Source of the DNA: a virus
Direction: 5' to 3' (one strand)
Virus record (IMG/VR): IMGVR_UViG_3300049435_000111
Coordinates: 1-44,590 of that record
Length of the DNA stretch: 44,590 bases
Of this stretch, positions 25,548 to 32,408 are shown piece after piece (positions within the stretch are counted from its first letter, which is position 1; every line of letters starts with the position of its first letter). The notes below the pieces were generated by a model. The model did no database searches and had not been told where the DNA came from. It was given only the letters and a program-made list of their open reading frames with translations. The translations under genes were made by a program, and so were the position numbers.

Positions 25548-25919
25548 TCATTCGCCAGTAGCCTCGTCGTCTTTGCCTAAATGCACGATGCCAATTCCAG
25601 CCTCGTAGATCCCGGCCACTGGATAATCCGGATACGTCCGGTATTCGCTGGCTTTCTGGGCGTGCGGTTCGTCCGATGGGTATCGCAGCCAGTACTCCGA
25701 GACACCATCGTCATAATTCCGCAGTGACAATTCGCAGTAGGCCAACTGGTCCTTCAGGCGCTGTTGTTCGGACGTCTCGTTACCGTGCGCTTTCAGCTGC
25801 GCAACCAGCAACGTCACAAGCTCGTGCGTTGATTCGAGAGTTTCGCCTTCTGGAGCCGCCAGCCAGCCCGCAGCACGGAATAGCACGTGGTTCGTCTTTG
25901 AGGTTACTTGGGCGGTCAC
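25548..25919 (-). CDS. Small acidic protein, unknown
   Basis: A 123-residue protein. GTG start at 25919 overlapping the previous stop (GTGA) with ggagg upstream. It reads VTAQVTSKTNHVLFRAAGW, helical STHELVTLLVAQLKAHG, then EQQRLKDQLAYCELSLRNYDD and an acidic tail. No domain recognised. Confidence 0.6.
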   Translation of the reverse strand: MTAQVTSKTNHVLFRAAGWLAAPEGETLESTHELVTLLVAQLKAHGNETSEQQRLKDQLAYCELSLRNYDDGVSEYWLRYPSDEPHAQKASEYRTYPDYPVAGIYEAGIGIVHLGKDDEATGE

Positions 25920-26044
25920 AGTAATTCCCTCCAACGCTTGGTGAAGCGCCTTCCGTTCAGACGGCACCAGACACGACAGTAGCGCCGAATGTAGCGACGA
26001 CGGGCAACCGCCTTCGCATCCGATGTGAGCGTTGGGTTAGTCAT
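25916..26044 (-). CDS. Highly basic microprotein (42 aa)
   Basis: A 42-residue protein: MTNPTLTSDAKAVARRRYIR followed by RYCRVWCRLNGRRFTKRW. More than a quarter of the residues are Arg or Lys, with two Cys, suggesting nucleic-acid binding. It overlaps its neighbours by 8 bases upstream and 4 bases (GTGA) downstream. Confidence 0.6.
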   Translation of the reverse strand: MTNPTLTSDAKAVARRRYIRRYCRVWCRLNGRRFTKRWRELL

Positions 26045-26255
26045 CTGACTCTTCCTCGGGTTCGAACTCGGCCTTGGTGCCCAACTCGCAGTTGAATGGA
26101 CATTCGTCACAGTCCTCTGAACCGACCGCGCCGCAAACGAATACCCCGCCGTCAACGAACGCATGGCAGTTGCTCAACTCGTCGTCGCCCTCCAAACCCT
26201 CGCCGTCCCACTCCTCGGGGTCGTGCTCATCTTCGGTGCGATCAATGGTGCTCAT
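26037..26255 (-). CDS. Very acidic Cys-rich protein
   Basis: A 72-residue protein rich in Asp and Glu (DRTEDEHDPEEWDGEGLEGD at the start, EFEPEEESDD at the end) with NCHAFVDGGVFVCGAV and DCDECPFNCELG in the middle. Four or five Cys suggest metal binding. The strong negative charge suggests DNA mimicry, as in some anti-restriction proteins, but no homology supports that. Start overlaps the previous stop (ATGA). Confidence 0.6.
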   Translation of the reverse strand: MSTIDRTEDEHDPEEWDGEGLEGDDELSNCHAFVDGGVFVCGAVGSEDCDECPFNCELGTKAEFEPEEESDD

Positions 26256-26524
26256 ATATGCCACCCATCGTTGCATTGGCGGTTGTGGCGCTTCCCGCAG
26301 CTAGGGCAGGTGTCGGGCTCGTCTGCTTCGGGCAATTGCCATTCGCCGTTCGCATCTTTGACAGCTCCGATGGCCTGCATTGCAACGTCACACTGCGCCA
26401 GCAACGCCTCTGGAGACGTTTTCCCGGCCAGCAGCTTGTCTATGCCGTTGACCAGTTGGAGCAATGAGCGATCCGGGAAGTGCAGCACGTTGTTCTCGTC
26501 TGCAGTGTGCGTTCGCTCATTCAT
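26252..26524 (-). CDS. Small protein with C-terminal zinc motif
   Basis: A 90-residue protein. Helical N-terminal part (RSLLQLVNGIDKLLAGKTSP, LLAQCDVAMQAIGAV) and a C-terminal DTCPSCGKRHNRQCND, a CxxC...H..C zinc knuckle. It starts 8 bases inside the previous gene. Unknown function. Confidence 0.6.
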   Translation of the reverse strand: MNERTHTADENNVLHFPDRSLLQLVNGIDKLLAGKTSPEALLAQCDVAMQAIGAVKDANGEWQLPEADEPDTCPSCGKRHNRQCNDGWHI

Positions 26525-26870
26525 TGCAGATCGCCTCAATTTCGATGAAAGCACCTTGGATCGAAGAATCGCCCTCGCTGGCCTTGCGGACCCAATCTGT
26601 AATTTGCTCATTCTTCCGCTTCTCTCTGGCAAGCAAGGTCAGAGTGACTTGAGCGTCCTTGCGATTGCGCTCGATGCATTCCGCAGGAGTCTCGCCCTCC
26701 TTGAGATACGGCTCGCAGGCAGCAAGCTTGCTCAATGCACTCGCCAGTGCGTTGGCTGCTTCTTCCTCCAGCCGACCCGTCACGGCAGGGTCATCGCCGC
26801 GGTTGTCTCGCAACCGCTTCACGAGATTCTCTTCAGTGGGGCGAATGGTGTTCTCTGAGCGTTCGTTCAT
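26517..26870 (-). CDS. Helical protein, unknown
   Basis: A 117-residue largely helical protein (EENLVKRLRDNRGDD, GRLEEEAANALASALSKLAA, RNRKDAQVTLTLLAREKRKN). Its ATG at 26870 overlaps the preceding stop (ATGA), with ggag upstream. The N-terminal MNERSENT resembles MNERTHT of the next gene and MSERT at 27335. Confidence 0.6.
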   Translation of the reverse strand: MNERSENTIRPTEENLVKRLRDNRGDDPAVTGRLEEEAANALASALSKLAACEPYLKEGETPAECIERNRKDAQVTLTLLAREKRKNEQITDWVRKASEGDSSIQGAFIEIEAICNE

Positions 26871-27064
26871 GGCGCGTCTCCTCGCTCGATGCGGTCGAGA
26901 ATCTCGTAGTAACGTCGGCTCGCAGGAGCGAATTCGAGCCATTTAGAATCTGCCCGCTTCAGCCAATGCGTCGGCGAGTACCCGGCTCGCTTGCAAGCCA
27001 ACTCCATCGCCATCACCGCAAGGCCGCCCATCGGCGGGAGCGTTGGCTCTGTTCCTGTGGTCAT
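26867..27064 (-). CDS. Small protein, unknown
   Basis: A 65-residue protein starting MTTGTEPTLPPMGG, then MAMELACKRAGYSPTHWLKR and ASRRYYEILDRIERG. Helical and basic. Start at 27064 overlaps the previous stop (ATGA). Unknown function. Confidence 0.55.
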   Translation of the reverse strand: MTTGTEPTLPPMGGLAVMAMELACKRAGYSPTHWLKRADSKWLEFAPASRRYYEILDRIERGDAP

Positions 27065-27183
27065 CGGTAATTCTCCAGCCAGTCGAGCCATGCGCTGGCC
27101 GGCGTGAATGGAAGTCCTTCAGATCGCCGCGAGCCGTAGGTCAGCCGGTACCAGCATGCGAATGCGAAACCTTCGCCGCTCAT
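27061..27183 (-). CDS. Microprotein of the EGFA pair (40 aa)
   Basis: A 40-residue protein, MSGEGFAFACWYRLTYG then SRRSEGLPFTPASAWLDWLE. The N-terminus aligns with the immediately upstream 51-residue protein (GEGFAYFAWHRMRY), so the two are probably tandem paralogues. ATGA overlaps on both sides. Aromatic-rich; function unknown. Confidence 0.6.
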   Translation of the reverse strand: MSGEGFAFACWYRLTYGSRRSEGLPFTPASAWLDWLENYR

Positions 27184-27335
27184 CGGCAGCACCTCGAGTC
27201 CCACATCTCCTTGCAGCCAGCGCCATCAAAGCTGTAGCCGGGACAGCCCCGGAGACCCGGATATCGCATTCGATGCCATGCGAAGTAGGCAAAGCCTTCG
27301 CCCATCGAATCGGCCAGGAGTGTTCGCTCAGACAT
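27180..27335 (-). CDS. Microprotein of the EGFA pair (51 aa)
   Basis: A 51-residue protein, MSERTLLADSMGEGFAYFAW then HRMRYPGLRGCPGYS and a Cys-containing tail (CKEMWDSRCC). Gggag lies 7 bases before the ATG. It is the longer member of a tandem pair with 27061-27183. Found only by reading below the usual length cut-off. Confidence 0.6.
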   Translation of the reverse strand: MSERTLLADSMGEGFAYFAWHRMRYPGLRGCPGYSFDGAGCKEMWDSRCCR

Positions 27336-27966
27336 TCGCAACTCCCATCGCCTTCAAGGCGCTCTCCAACGATTGGCTGTTCGTTATGACTCTGGAATAC
27401 AACCGCCTGCAATTGATGCCATAGCGGTCCCCGATCTCCCCGAGCGTGAGCCGCTCGTTGCCAAGCATCACGTAAACTGTATTGCGCTTATTCCGCGCCT
27501 GCTGAATCTGAGTTGCCCATCGGCAGTTCCCCGGCTCGTAATTGCCGTTCGGATCGATGCGGTCAATGGTGTGCTTGGGCGTCGGCTTGTGGCCCATGTC
27601 CTCAAGAAACTTGGTGAAGTCTTTCCATCGGTCGCACATCCCAATTCCACGACCTCCATAGAGGTAGTACTGCGGATTGTTCGGCGAATAGCATCGGTCG
27701 TGGATGCTGCGCCAGGAGGTGTACTCGGTGGTGTAGCGGGCGCCGTGGGTACGCAGGTGCTTGCCGTTTTCCAGCTTCGCGCACCCGCAGCCAAATGTGC
27801 TGCCCTTTGGCGAACCAGCCCGTAAGCCGCTGGTTCTAACAACGATCTGCTTTCCACAGTCGCACTGGCATAACCATGTAGTCGCTTTGCCGATCTTGGC
27901 GGAGCGACCGAGCACGACGAGTCGTCCGTATCTAAGCCCAGTCTTACAGGACATTCGCTTATCCAT
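27328..27966 (-). CDS. HNH-like homing-endonuclease-type protein
   Basis: A 212-residue protein. N-terminal zinc region (TTWLCQCDCGKQIVV, STFGCGCAK), then YTSWRSIHDRCYSPNNPQY and RWKDFTKFLEDMGHKP, then HTIDRIDPNGNYEPGNCRWA, the catalytic-site pattern of phage HNH-like endonucleases, and a C-terminal HTH-like piece (LTLGEIGDRYGINCRRLYSR). It is much larger than its neighbours, which fits insertion by a free-standing homing endonuclease. The start is either 27966 or 27954. Confidence 0.75.
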   Translation of the reverse strand: MDKRMSCKTGLRYGRLVVLGRSAKIGKATTWLCQCDCGKQIVVRTSGLRAGSPKGSTFGCGCAKLENGKHLRTHGARYTTEYTSWRSIHDRCYSPNNPQYYLYGGRGIGMCDRWKDFTKFLEDMGHKPTPKHTIDRIDPNGNYEPGNCRWATQIQQARNKRNTVYVMLGNERLTLGEIGDRYGINCRRLYSRVITNSQSLESALKAMGVANV

Positions 27967-27969
27967 ATG

Positions 27970-28071
27970 CTACGGACTCGCCCAAGTCTGAAGCATCGCC
28001 AACAATGGTATGACCCACAGCAGCAGAATCACTCCCAACACTCGCAGACCAAACTTGACGCGATGGTTCAC
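27970..28071 (-). CDS. Single-pass membrane microprotein (33 aa)
   Basis: A 33-residue protein from a GTG at 28071 that overlaps the previous stop (GTGA), with aaggag 6 bases upstream. It reads NHRVKFGLRVLGVILLLWVI then PLLAMLQTWASP: a basic start and one membrane helix. Small membrane proteins in early operons may act in superinfection exclusion or modulate host membrane proteins; no direct evidence here. Confidence 0.6.
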   Translation of the reverse strand: MNHRVKFGLRVLGVILLLWVIPLLAMLQTWASP

Positions 28072-28286
28072 GTGCGCTCCTTGGGTGTCGTGTTGATGTT
28101 CCGCTCCAACTCTGAGCAGACAGGACAGCCTTTGATGATGTTGAGCAGGCGGGTGTTCTCGGCTTCCTGCTTCGTCACCTGTGCCTTGAGGGTCATGAAG
28201 CGGTCCATTAGCGAGCCTTGGCTCAGGATCCGCCGGCAGGCGGCGCAGTCCTCATCGAGCGGGACGCCGTGATCGCAGGTGTTCAT
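28068..28286 (-). CDS. Small zinc-hook-like protein
   Basis: A 72-residue protein. The N-terminus has CDHGVPLDEDCAACRR (Cys/His motif), the middle is helical (LMDRFMTLKAQVTKQEAEN), and GCPVCSELE follows. The CxxC at both ends of a short coil suggests a zinc-bound dimer. Ribosome-binding site weak. Confidence 0.6.
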   Translation of the reverse strand: MNTCDHGVPLDEDCAACRRILSQGSLMDRFMTLKAQVTKQEAENTRLLNIIKGCPVCSELERNINTTPKERT

Positions 28287-28344
28287 GGGCGCACCCGGGC
28301 GCCGCGAAAAATATTCGCAGCCCTAAACGCAGGCAGGTGGCGTA

Positions 28345-28728
28345 TTACTTGAGGGCGATCGGCCAGGCTTCGGGGGAGGGCTGATCCTCGAACTTGTCTC
28401 GCTCGGCTTCGAGGTGCGACACAGCGGACTTCAGAGCGGCGTTCTCGCGCCGGTAGGTCCCCAAGGTGGCCCCCATCATCTGCAAGGAGCGGACGTGCCC
28501 GGGAGTGGCTTTCCAGCCTTCGGGGCTGATCAGCTGTCCCCGGGAGATGGTCCAGCCGCGCCAGGCTGGATCCAGCATGCCGAGGTCTCCCAGCAGCAGC
28601 ATTTCGGCGGATTTGGGCGGACGACTTGCCCCGCGTTTCCAGCGGCGCGCGGTCGCCAGATCCACCCCACAGATGCGCGCTATCTCGCTGGCGAGAATAC
28701 CATAATGGGCGTCGTTCGGATGCGACAT
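28345..28728 (-). CDS. DUF3653-like phage regulator (HTH)
   Basis: A 127-residue protein from the ATG at 28728. Residues about 10-40 form a helix-turn-helix (LASEIARICGVDLATARRWK, RGASRPPKSAEMLLL); then the family's AWRGWTISRGQLISPEGWKA and PGHVRSLQMMGATLG segments, and a C-terminal coil (YRRENAALKSAVSHLEAERD). This matches the DUF3653-type phage regulatory family. It is preceded by 85 bases of non-coding DNA with CATAAA/TTTATG half-sites, which also occur after terL, so it may control late genes and itself. Confidence 0.72.
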   Translation of the reverse strand: MSHPNDAHYGILASEIARICGVDLATARRWKRGASRPPKSAEMLLLGDLGMLDPAWRGWTISRGQLISPEGWKATPGHVRSLQMMGATLGTYRRENAALKSAVSHLEAERDKFEDQPSPEAWPIALK

Positions 28729-28764
28729 GGACCCCACGATAACAAGGTCCAGTTGCGCATAATA

Positions 28765-28785
28765 CATAAAAAGTCGACATTTATG
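28765..28785. promoter_or_regulatory. Candidate operator: CATAAA-N9-TTTATG
   Basis: An inverted repeat with 6-base arms (CATAAA at 28765-28770 and TTTATG at 28780-28785) around a spacer holding GTCGAC. Another half-site, CGCATAA, lies at 28756-28762. It lies about 40 bases before the DUF3653-like gene. The half-site equals the core of the repeats at 40355-40450. Confidence 0.5.
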
Positions 28786-28813
28786 ATAGCTCTCAGATAT
28801 CTACGTGAGCTTG

Positions 28814-29068
28814 TTATTCTTGTTTCTGGATTATGCCACGTGCCGCGTCGCTGCGGGCAGATTGCCTGCGCGGCAACTTCTCCAAACCAAACTTTGCGCG
28901 TTGTTTTCTCAACACACGATAGACCGTGGTGACCGACACGCCGGCCTGAATCGCGCAATATTTGATGCTGGCGCCTGCCTCGCGGTTTTGGCGGATTTCG
29001 AACTCCGCACGCGCAGTGAGTTTGGGAGGGCGGCCGAGGGTCTCATAGACGTCGCGGAACTCGCTCAC
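28814..29068 (-). CDS. Small HTH protein (resolvase/transposase-type HTH)
   Basis: An 84-residue protein with a GTG start that overlaps the previous stop. GRPPKLTARAEFEIRQNREA followed by GASIKYCAIQAGVSVTTVYR and VLRKQR is the DNA-binding helix-turn-helix seen in resolvases and small phage regulators, with the AT-hook-like GRPPK in front. No catalytic domain is attached. Probably a DNA-binding regulator. Confidence 0.7.
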   Translation of the reverse strand: MSEFRDVYETLGRPPKLTARAEFEIRQNREAGASIKYCAIQAGVSVTTVYRVLRKQRAKFGLEKLPRRQSARSDAARGIIQKQE

Positions 29069-29436
29069 GTTGAAGTCTCCTGTTCAATGCGCTTAACGGT
29101 TTCAATGGCCAGCGCGCGATCACATTCAAACCATTCGCCCGTGACGTGGTACTGCTTCAGCTCGGCATGGCACGCGCGTTCGACATTGACGACATTGCCC
29201 AAGAGCGGGCCGGTCACATAAAGCGGCTGCTCCAACCACGGATTGGCCGATTTGATCCCATGCCAGCGCCGATACACGCTGTGCTGGGTCATGCCGATCT
29301 TCACCAGCTCCCGGGCGCCGAACACGTAGACGAAGCCGTAGGGCACACACAGCTTGTCGCGCACCAGAATCAGCGACTTCGGCGACATATCGCGCCATTT
29401 CTGGCGTTGCCGTTCCTCGGTTTTGCGCGTCCTCAC
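29065..29436 (-). CDS. T5orf172/GIY-YIG-like nuclease domain protein
   Basis: A 123-residue protein. GFVYVFGARELVKIGMTQ then YRRWHGIKSANPW and NVERACHAELKQYHVTGEWF form the T5orf172 (MUG113) variant of the GIY-YIG fold: Y-V...KIGMT, R, and H-x4-Y plus E. Such proteins are nuclease-like and common in phages. GTG start overlapping the previous stop (GTGA). Activity is not certain, because this subfamily is poorly tested. Confidence 0.75.
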   Translation of the reverse strand: MRTRKTEERQRQKWRDMSPKSLILVRDKLCVPYGFVYVFGARELVKIGMTQHSVYRRWHGIKSANPWLEQPLYVTGPLLGNVVNVERACHAELKQYHVTGEWFECDRALAIETVKRIEQETST

Positions 29437-29624
29437 GTCATTACCTCAGCCCGCCGGCACATGGCAAAAGAGCCGCCACCCACACCCCCGACCTTCCACT
29501 GCCAGGCGATCGCAGCCGCACTCCAGTCGTTCAAGCGCACGACGCACTGTGCCTCGGTGGCGAAGTATTCGACCTGCGCAGGCATCGGATCGCGGATCAG
29601 GAAGTTGATGATGAGTGCCCACAT
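29433..29624 (-). CDS. Small protein, unknown
   Basis: A 63-residue protein with a strong ggagg site 6-7 bases before the ATG at 29624. MWALIINFLIRDPMPAQVEY then FATEAQCVVRLNDWSAAAIA and a Gly/Val turn region. It resembles small phage proteins that begin with a beta-hairpin; unknown function. Confidence 0.6.
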   Translation of the reverse strand: MWALIINFLIRDPMPAQVEYFATEAQCVVRLNDWSAAAIAWQWKVGGVGGGSFAMCRRAEVMT

Positions 29625-29634
29625 GTCAGTCCTC

Positions 29635-30090
29635 CTAGGCTGCCGCTCCATAGTGAGCATCAGCGTACTTCGACACCTCGGCCGCCAGATCCGGCTCGCT
29701 CATCTCCAGGATGCGCGCGCAGACCGTCATCATCGCGGCTGCGACCTTGCCAAACTCAACATCGTCCGGAATGGCGTCGTAGCTGACGCTGCCAGGCATT
29801 GTTTTGATCTCGCCTTCGAGGCTGATGTAGGACTCGACGTGCCCAGAGGCTTCCGCAACTGCGTAGCGAAATTGGTTGAAACTGGCATATGAGCGAGCAT
29901 ATTTCTCTGGCAGATGCTCATAGGTGAGATTCAGCAGCGCCATGATCAAACACAAATGTTTGTAATTGCGGGGCCGCACCAGATCAGCCCGATACACCCC
30001 GCCGACCTTGTACTTGCGCAAGAGCGTTAGGCTCGGTTCGTCGGCCGGTACAAAGCCGGTGAGGACCCTTTTGAGATGGAGGCGTGCCAT
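29635..30090 (-). CDS. DUF1367 family protein
   Basis: A 151-residue protein. The DUF1367 signature is visible: FVPADEPSL at the start, KYKVGGVYRADLVRPRNYKH, LIMALLNLTYEHLPEKY, then FRYAVAEASGHVESYISLEG and SVSYDAIPDDVEFGKV. The family is widespread in lambdoid and related phage recombination regions; function not proven. It shares a TAATG junction with the ATPase gene upstream. Confidence 0.85.
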   Translation of the reverse strand: MARLHLKRVLTGFVPADEPSLTLLRKYKVGGVYRADLVRPRNYKHLCLIMALLNLTYEHLPEKYARSYASFNQFRYAVAEASGHVESYISLEGEIKTMPGSVSYDAIPDDVEFGKVAAAMMTVCARILEMSEPDLAAEVSKYADAHYGAAA

Positions 30091-31025
30091 TACGCGGTCT
30101 CGGCAGCGTTCCGATGTCCCGCCGGCGGATTGGCGCGCTTGAGGATGGCGCCGATGCGTTTCTGCTCATCGTGCGTTAGTAGCTTCCATGCGGCCTCGGC
30201 TACCTGTTTATCCTTGAGTCCTTCTTCGAATACCTCTACGGTCGCCTCATCAATACCAACTTCCAGCGCATCAACCATCCGTTTGCCGAGTATCTGCGCG
30301 GGCGTGAGAGGCTGCTCTTGGCGCGGCTCAGGTGCTCCGGTAGGGGCCACGACCGTTCCCGATTCCAGCCACTCAACCAGACTGCGGCCAGTTCCCGGGG
30401 TGATCACGAATGGCTCTTTGAACAGCGGAGTGCGGTCTTTGCTGGCGATGGCGAAGTGCTTTTCGTGCTCCAGATCAAGCACGACCGTGAATTCGTACTC
30501 AGCACCTTCCCGCTGAATGGCCTTCATGCCGAGCTTTTTGACTTTCTTGTCATCGCCCTGCACCGTCTCAGTCTTGCTGCGCATGGTCGCAATGACGTGC
30601 ATGGGGGATTGCAGGATGGCATCCAGAAAGGCCCGGTGCCTCGGCGTCGTCTCGTTCCAGGCGGCCCATGTGTTGCCGCGAAACTTCGCGTGGGCAATCT
30701 GCTCGTTGATCTCGAGACAACCCCCCGCGCCGTCCCACTCGTGCGTGATGCTATCGAACACGCACACATCGTATCCAGCTTGTGCAGCGGCAGACAGCGC
30801 CTCTATGCAGCGCTCAGGCGTGAATGGAGGCGCCACCTCCAAGGTGTCAAACTCAACGACATCGCTGTAGAGCGAAGCAGATCCCCGCTCTGTATCGATG
30901 ACAGCAATCTTGCCGCCGACACCTTTGGCGATCAGGAGCGCGCCATAGGTCTTTCCCGAACCACTCGGGCCACTCAGCGCCAGCCGTAGCTTTGCGCGCT
31001 TGCGAACAGCCTTAGTAAATTGCAT
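30090..31025 (-). CDS. Sak4-like RecA-fold ATPase (recombination)
   Basis: A 311-residue protein from the ATG at 31025 with ggaggaa upstream. Walker A is GPSGSGKT near residue 19, preceded by KLRLALS. IAVIDTERGSASLYS follows, then Walker B-like GYDVCVFDSITHEW, and HVIATMRSKTE (sensor). This is the Sak4/AAA_24-type single-strand annealing ATPase of phages, used in recombination and repair of phage DNA. The C-terminal 80 residues are a helical extension (TPAQILGKRMVDALEVG, KQVAEAAWKLLTHDEQKR). Confidence 0.8.
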   Translation of the reverse strand: MQFTKAVRKRAKLRLALSGPSGSGKTYGALLIAKGVGGKIAVIDTERGSASLYSDVVEFDTLEVAPPFTPERCIEALSAAAQAGYDVCVFDSITHEWDGAGGCLEINEQIAHAKFRGNTWAAWNETTPRHRAFLDAILQSPMHVIATMRSKTETVQGDDKKVKKLGMKAIQREGAEYEFTVVLDLEHEKHFAIASKDRTPLFKEPFVITPGTGRSLVEWLESGTVVAPTGAPEPRQEQPLTPAQILGKRMVDALEVGIDEATVEVFEEGLKDKQVAEAAWKLLTHDEQKRIGAILKRANPPAGHRNAAETA

Positions 31026-31222
31026 CACAGTTCCTCCAGTCTCTTCGCCTGCAGGTAAATCCCGTACTCGATGCCCGCGTTCCAACACTCGATGCACCAG
31101 CACCCCGCCTCGTGCGCCGGCCTGCGCGGCTCGACCGGTGGCACAGGCTCGCCCGCAATGCCCGCCGGCAGGGGAGCGCTCAAGTCAACAGCGCTTTGGT
31201 GTCGGTAGTGACCTTTGCTCAT
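31025..31222 (-). CDS. Small Cys-containing protein
   Basis: A 65-residue protein. Pro-rich middle (SAPLPAGIAGEPVPPVEPRR) and a C-terminal HEAGCWCIECWNAGIEYG that could bind a metal. The ATG at 31222 overlaps the previous stop (ATGA); the stop shares its A with the ATPase start (TGATG). Confidence 0.6.
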   Translation of the reverse strand: MSKGHYRHQSAVDLSAPLPAGIAGEPVPPVEPRRPAHEAGCWCIECWNAGIEYGIYLQAKRLEEL

Positions 31223-31326
31223 GGCAGCACCTTCCGACAGCGCCTGCAGGAGCAGTAGTGTTTGCGCAGGTCCAACTTGAGATGTTTGATCAGCTCCAGG
31301 CGCACGAGTGCGTTGTGCAGGCTCAT
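31219..31326 (-). CDS. Microprotein with CxCxxC (35 aa)
   Basis: A 35-residue protein: MSLHNALVRLELIKHLKLDL then RKHYCSCRRCRKVLP. A leucine-rich helix followed by a basic Cys cluster. Both junctions are ATGA overlaps, which is strong support for translation. Confidence 0.6.
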   Translation of the reverse strand: MSLHNALVRLELIKHLKLDLRKHYCSCRRCRKVLP

Positions 31327-31520
31327 GGCTTCTTCCCAAACAACTTGTCGAGTGCGAAGTTGAGCGCCTTCATCTGGGCTTCCTCGGCCCGCCAGTACGC
31401 CCGCCGCTCGTCATACCAGGCCGGCCACCATTCCCAGCCCGGAAGTTGAGGTTTGGCGCGGGGCGGTTCGTCACCGCGCTCACCCTCGGCCCCGAAGTCG
31501 ATTTCCTGCTCGTCACTCAT
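31323..31520 (-). CDS. Small acidic protein, unknown
   Basis: A 65-residue protein: acidic N-terminus (SDEQEIDFGAEGERGDEPPR), Trp-rich centre (LPGWEWWPAWYDERRAYW) and helical basic C-terminus. ATG at 31520 in an ATGA overlap with the previous gene. No domain known. Confidence 0.6.
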   Translation of the reverse strand: MSDEQEIDFGAEGERGDEPPRAKPQLPGWEWWPAWYDERRAYWRAEEAQMKALNFALDKLFGKKP

Positions 31521-31717
31521 GATTGGATGTCCTCCATGGCCATGCGATACCGACAAAACCGCTGATGCGCTTCCAAATCCACTTCCGCCGTCTTCACCAC
31601 GCACGAGCAACCCAACTTCGCCAGTGCTTTCACGACCAGCCGGTAGCGGCGGGTGTCGTCCGTGAGGATGGCGTCGATCAGCGTGATGGCGCCTTTGCGG
31701 TCGATCTGGGCGCTCAA
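31517..31717 (-). CDS. Small protein, unknown (TTG start)
   Basis: A 66-residue protein whose start is a TTG at 31717, overlapping the previous stop (TTGA). It reads SAQIDRKGAITLIDAILTDD, RYRLVVKALAKLGCSCVVKT and a helical end. The 4-base TTGA overlap repeats the coupling seen throughout this operon. Confidence 0.6.
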   Translation of the reverse strand: MSAQIDRKGAITLIDAILTDDTRRYRLVVKALAKLGCSCVVKTAEVDLEAHQRFCRYRMAMEDIQS

Positions 31718-32211
31718 AACGGCACATCCTCTAGAACAGCTACGTCAGTGCTGTCAGCTTCGATCTCGGGCAAGTCGCCGCATTGAGTCTCGTAGATGGG
31801 AACTTCCTTCATCTCGGTCCCAATCTGCACGCGACGGCACAGCGTGCTGGTGAAGTACATGAATATTTGCGCGTGGTCCGTGCGATCCCAGAAGGCGTAA
31901 ACCTGCGTGTCACCTTTCTTGGGACGATGAGAAGTGTTGTAGCCGCTACGACGCAGCAGGCCCCACACCTGTTTGAGCTTTTCGCCATCGCCCGCGAACT
32001 GGAGCGTGATGTATTCGTTGTCGAGATCGAAGCTGCACTCGATGTCGATCTGTTCGAAACCGCGAAACAACTCTGGCAACGCGGTGACAGTCTTCTTGAA
32101 CGCCTTAAAATGCTTGCCCGCTTTCTGCGCCCGGGTCGAGAGCCGCAGCAGTGTCTGAGCCGGCAAGTACTCCAGAATCTCGGGCTCGATGATGTTGACT
32201 TCACTGTTCAC
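31714..32211 (-). CDS. Conserved-looking early protein, unknown
   Basis: A 165-residue protein from the GTG at 32211 (GTGA overlap, ggggag upstream). It has a helical N-terminus (LPAQTLLRLSTRAQKAGKHF), then a beta region (IDIECSFDLDNEYITLQF, YAFWDRTDHAQIFMYFTS). Mixed alpha/beta, soluble. It lies in the first third of the PL operon upstream of the recombination genes. No family is recognised. Confidence 0.65.
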   Translation of the reverse strand: MNSEVNIIEPEILEYLPAQTLLRLSTRAQKAGKHFKAFKKTVTALPELFRGFEQIDIECSFDLDNEYITLQFAGDGEKLKQVWGLLRRSGYNTSHRPKKGDTQVYAFWDRTDHAQIFMYFTSTLCRRVQIGTEMKEVPIYETQCGDLPEIEADSTDVAVLEDVPF

Positions 32212-32408
32212 GCTTGTTCTCCCCATACTCGCTTGGCATAGTGGCGCAGCGAGTCATAGACATGTGGCTCGATGGCGATCAGTGCAGGGGTGTCGTGGGC
32301 GCCCAGATGCAGCCAGATGTGATATCCATCAAAGGATGCATACACCCCGTCACCCAAGTAGGTTGGTTCAACAGGGGGCTTCGTACTGACATCAACGGGC
32401 TCGTTCAT
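32208..32408 (-). CDS. Small protein, unknown
   Basis: A 66-residue protein, ATG at 32408 overlapping the previous stop (ATGA). Beta-rich middle (YLGDGVYASFDGYHIWLHLG) and a C-terminal helix (VYDSLRHYAKRVWGEQA). Similar short proteins occur at the start of phage PL operons; no function known. Confidence 0.6.
   Translation of the reverse strand: MNEPVDVSTKPPVEPTYLGDGVYASFDGYHIWLHLGAHDTPALIAIEPHVYDSLRHYAKRVWGEQA

Noticed and set aside
28287-28344. Short hairpin GCGAA/TTCGC as a terminator
   Set aside because: Only five base pairs and no U-tract on the minus strand.
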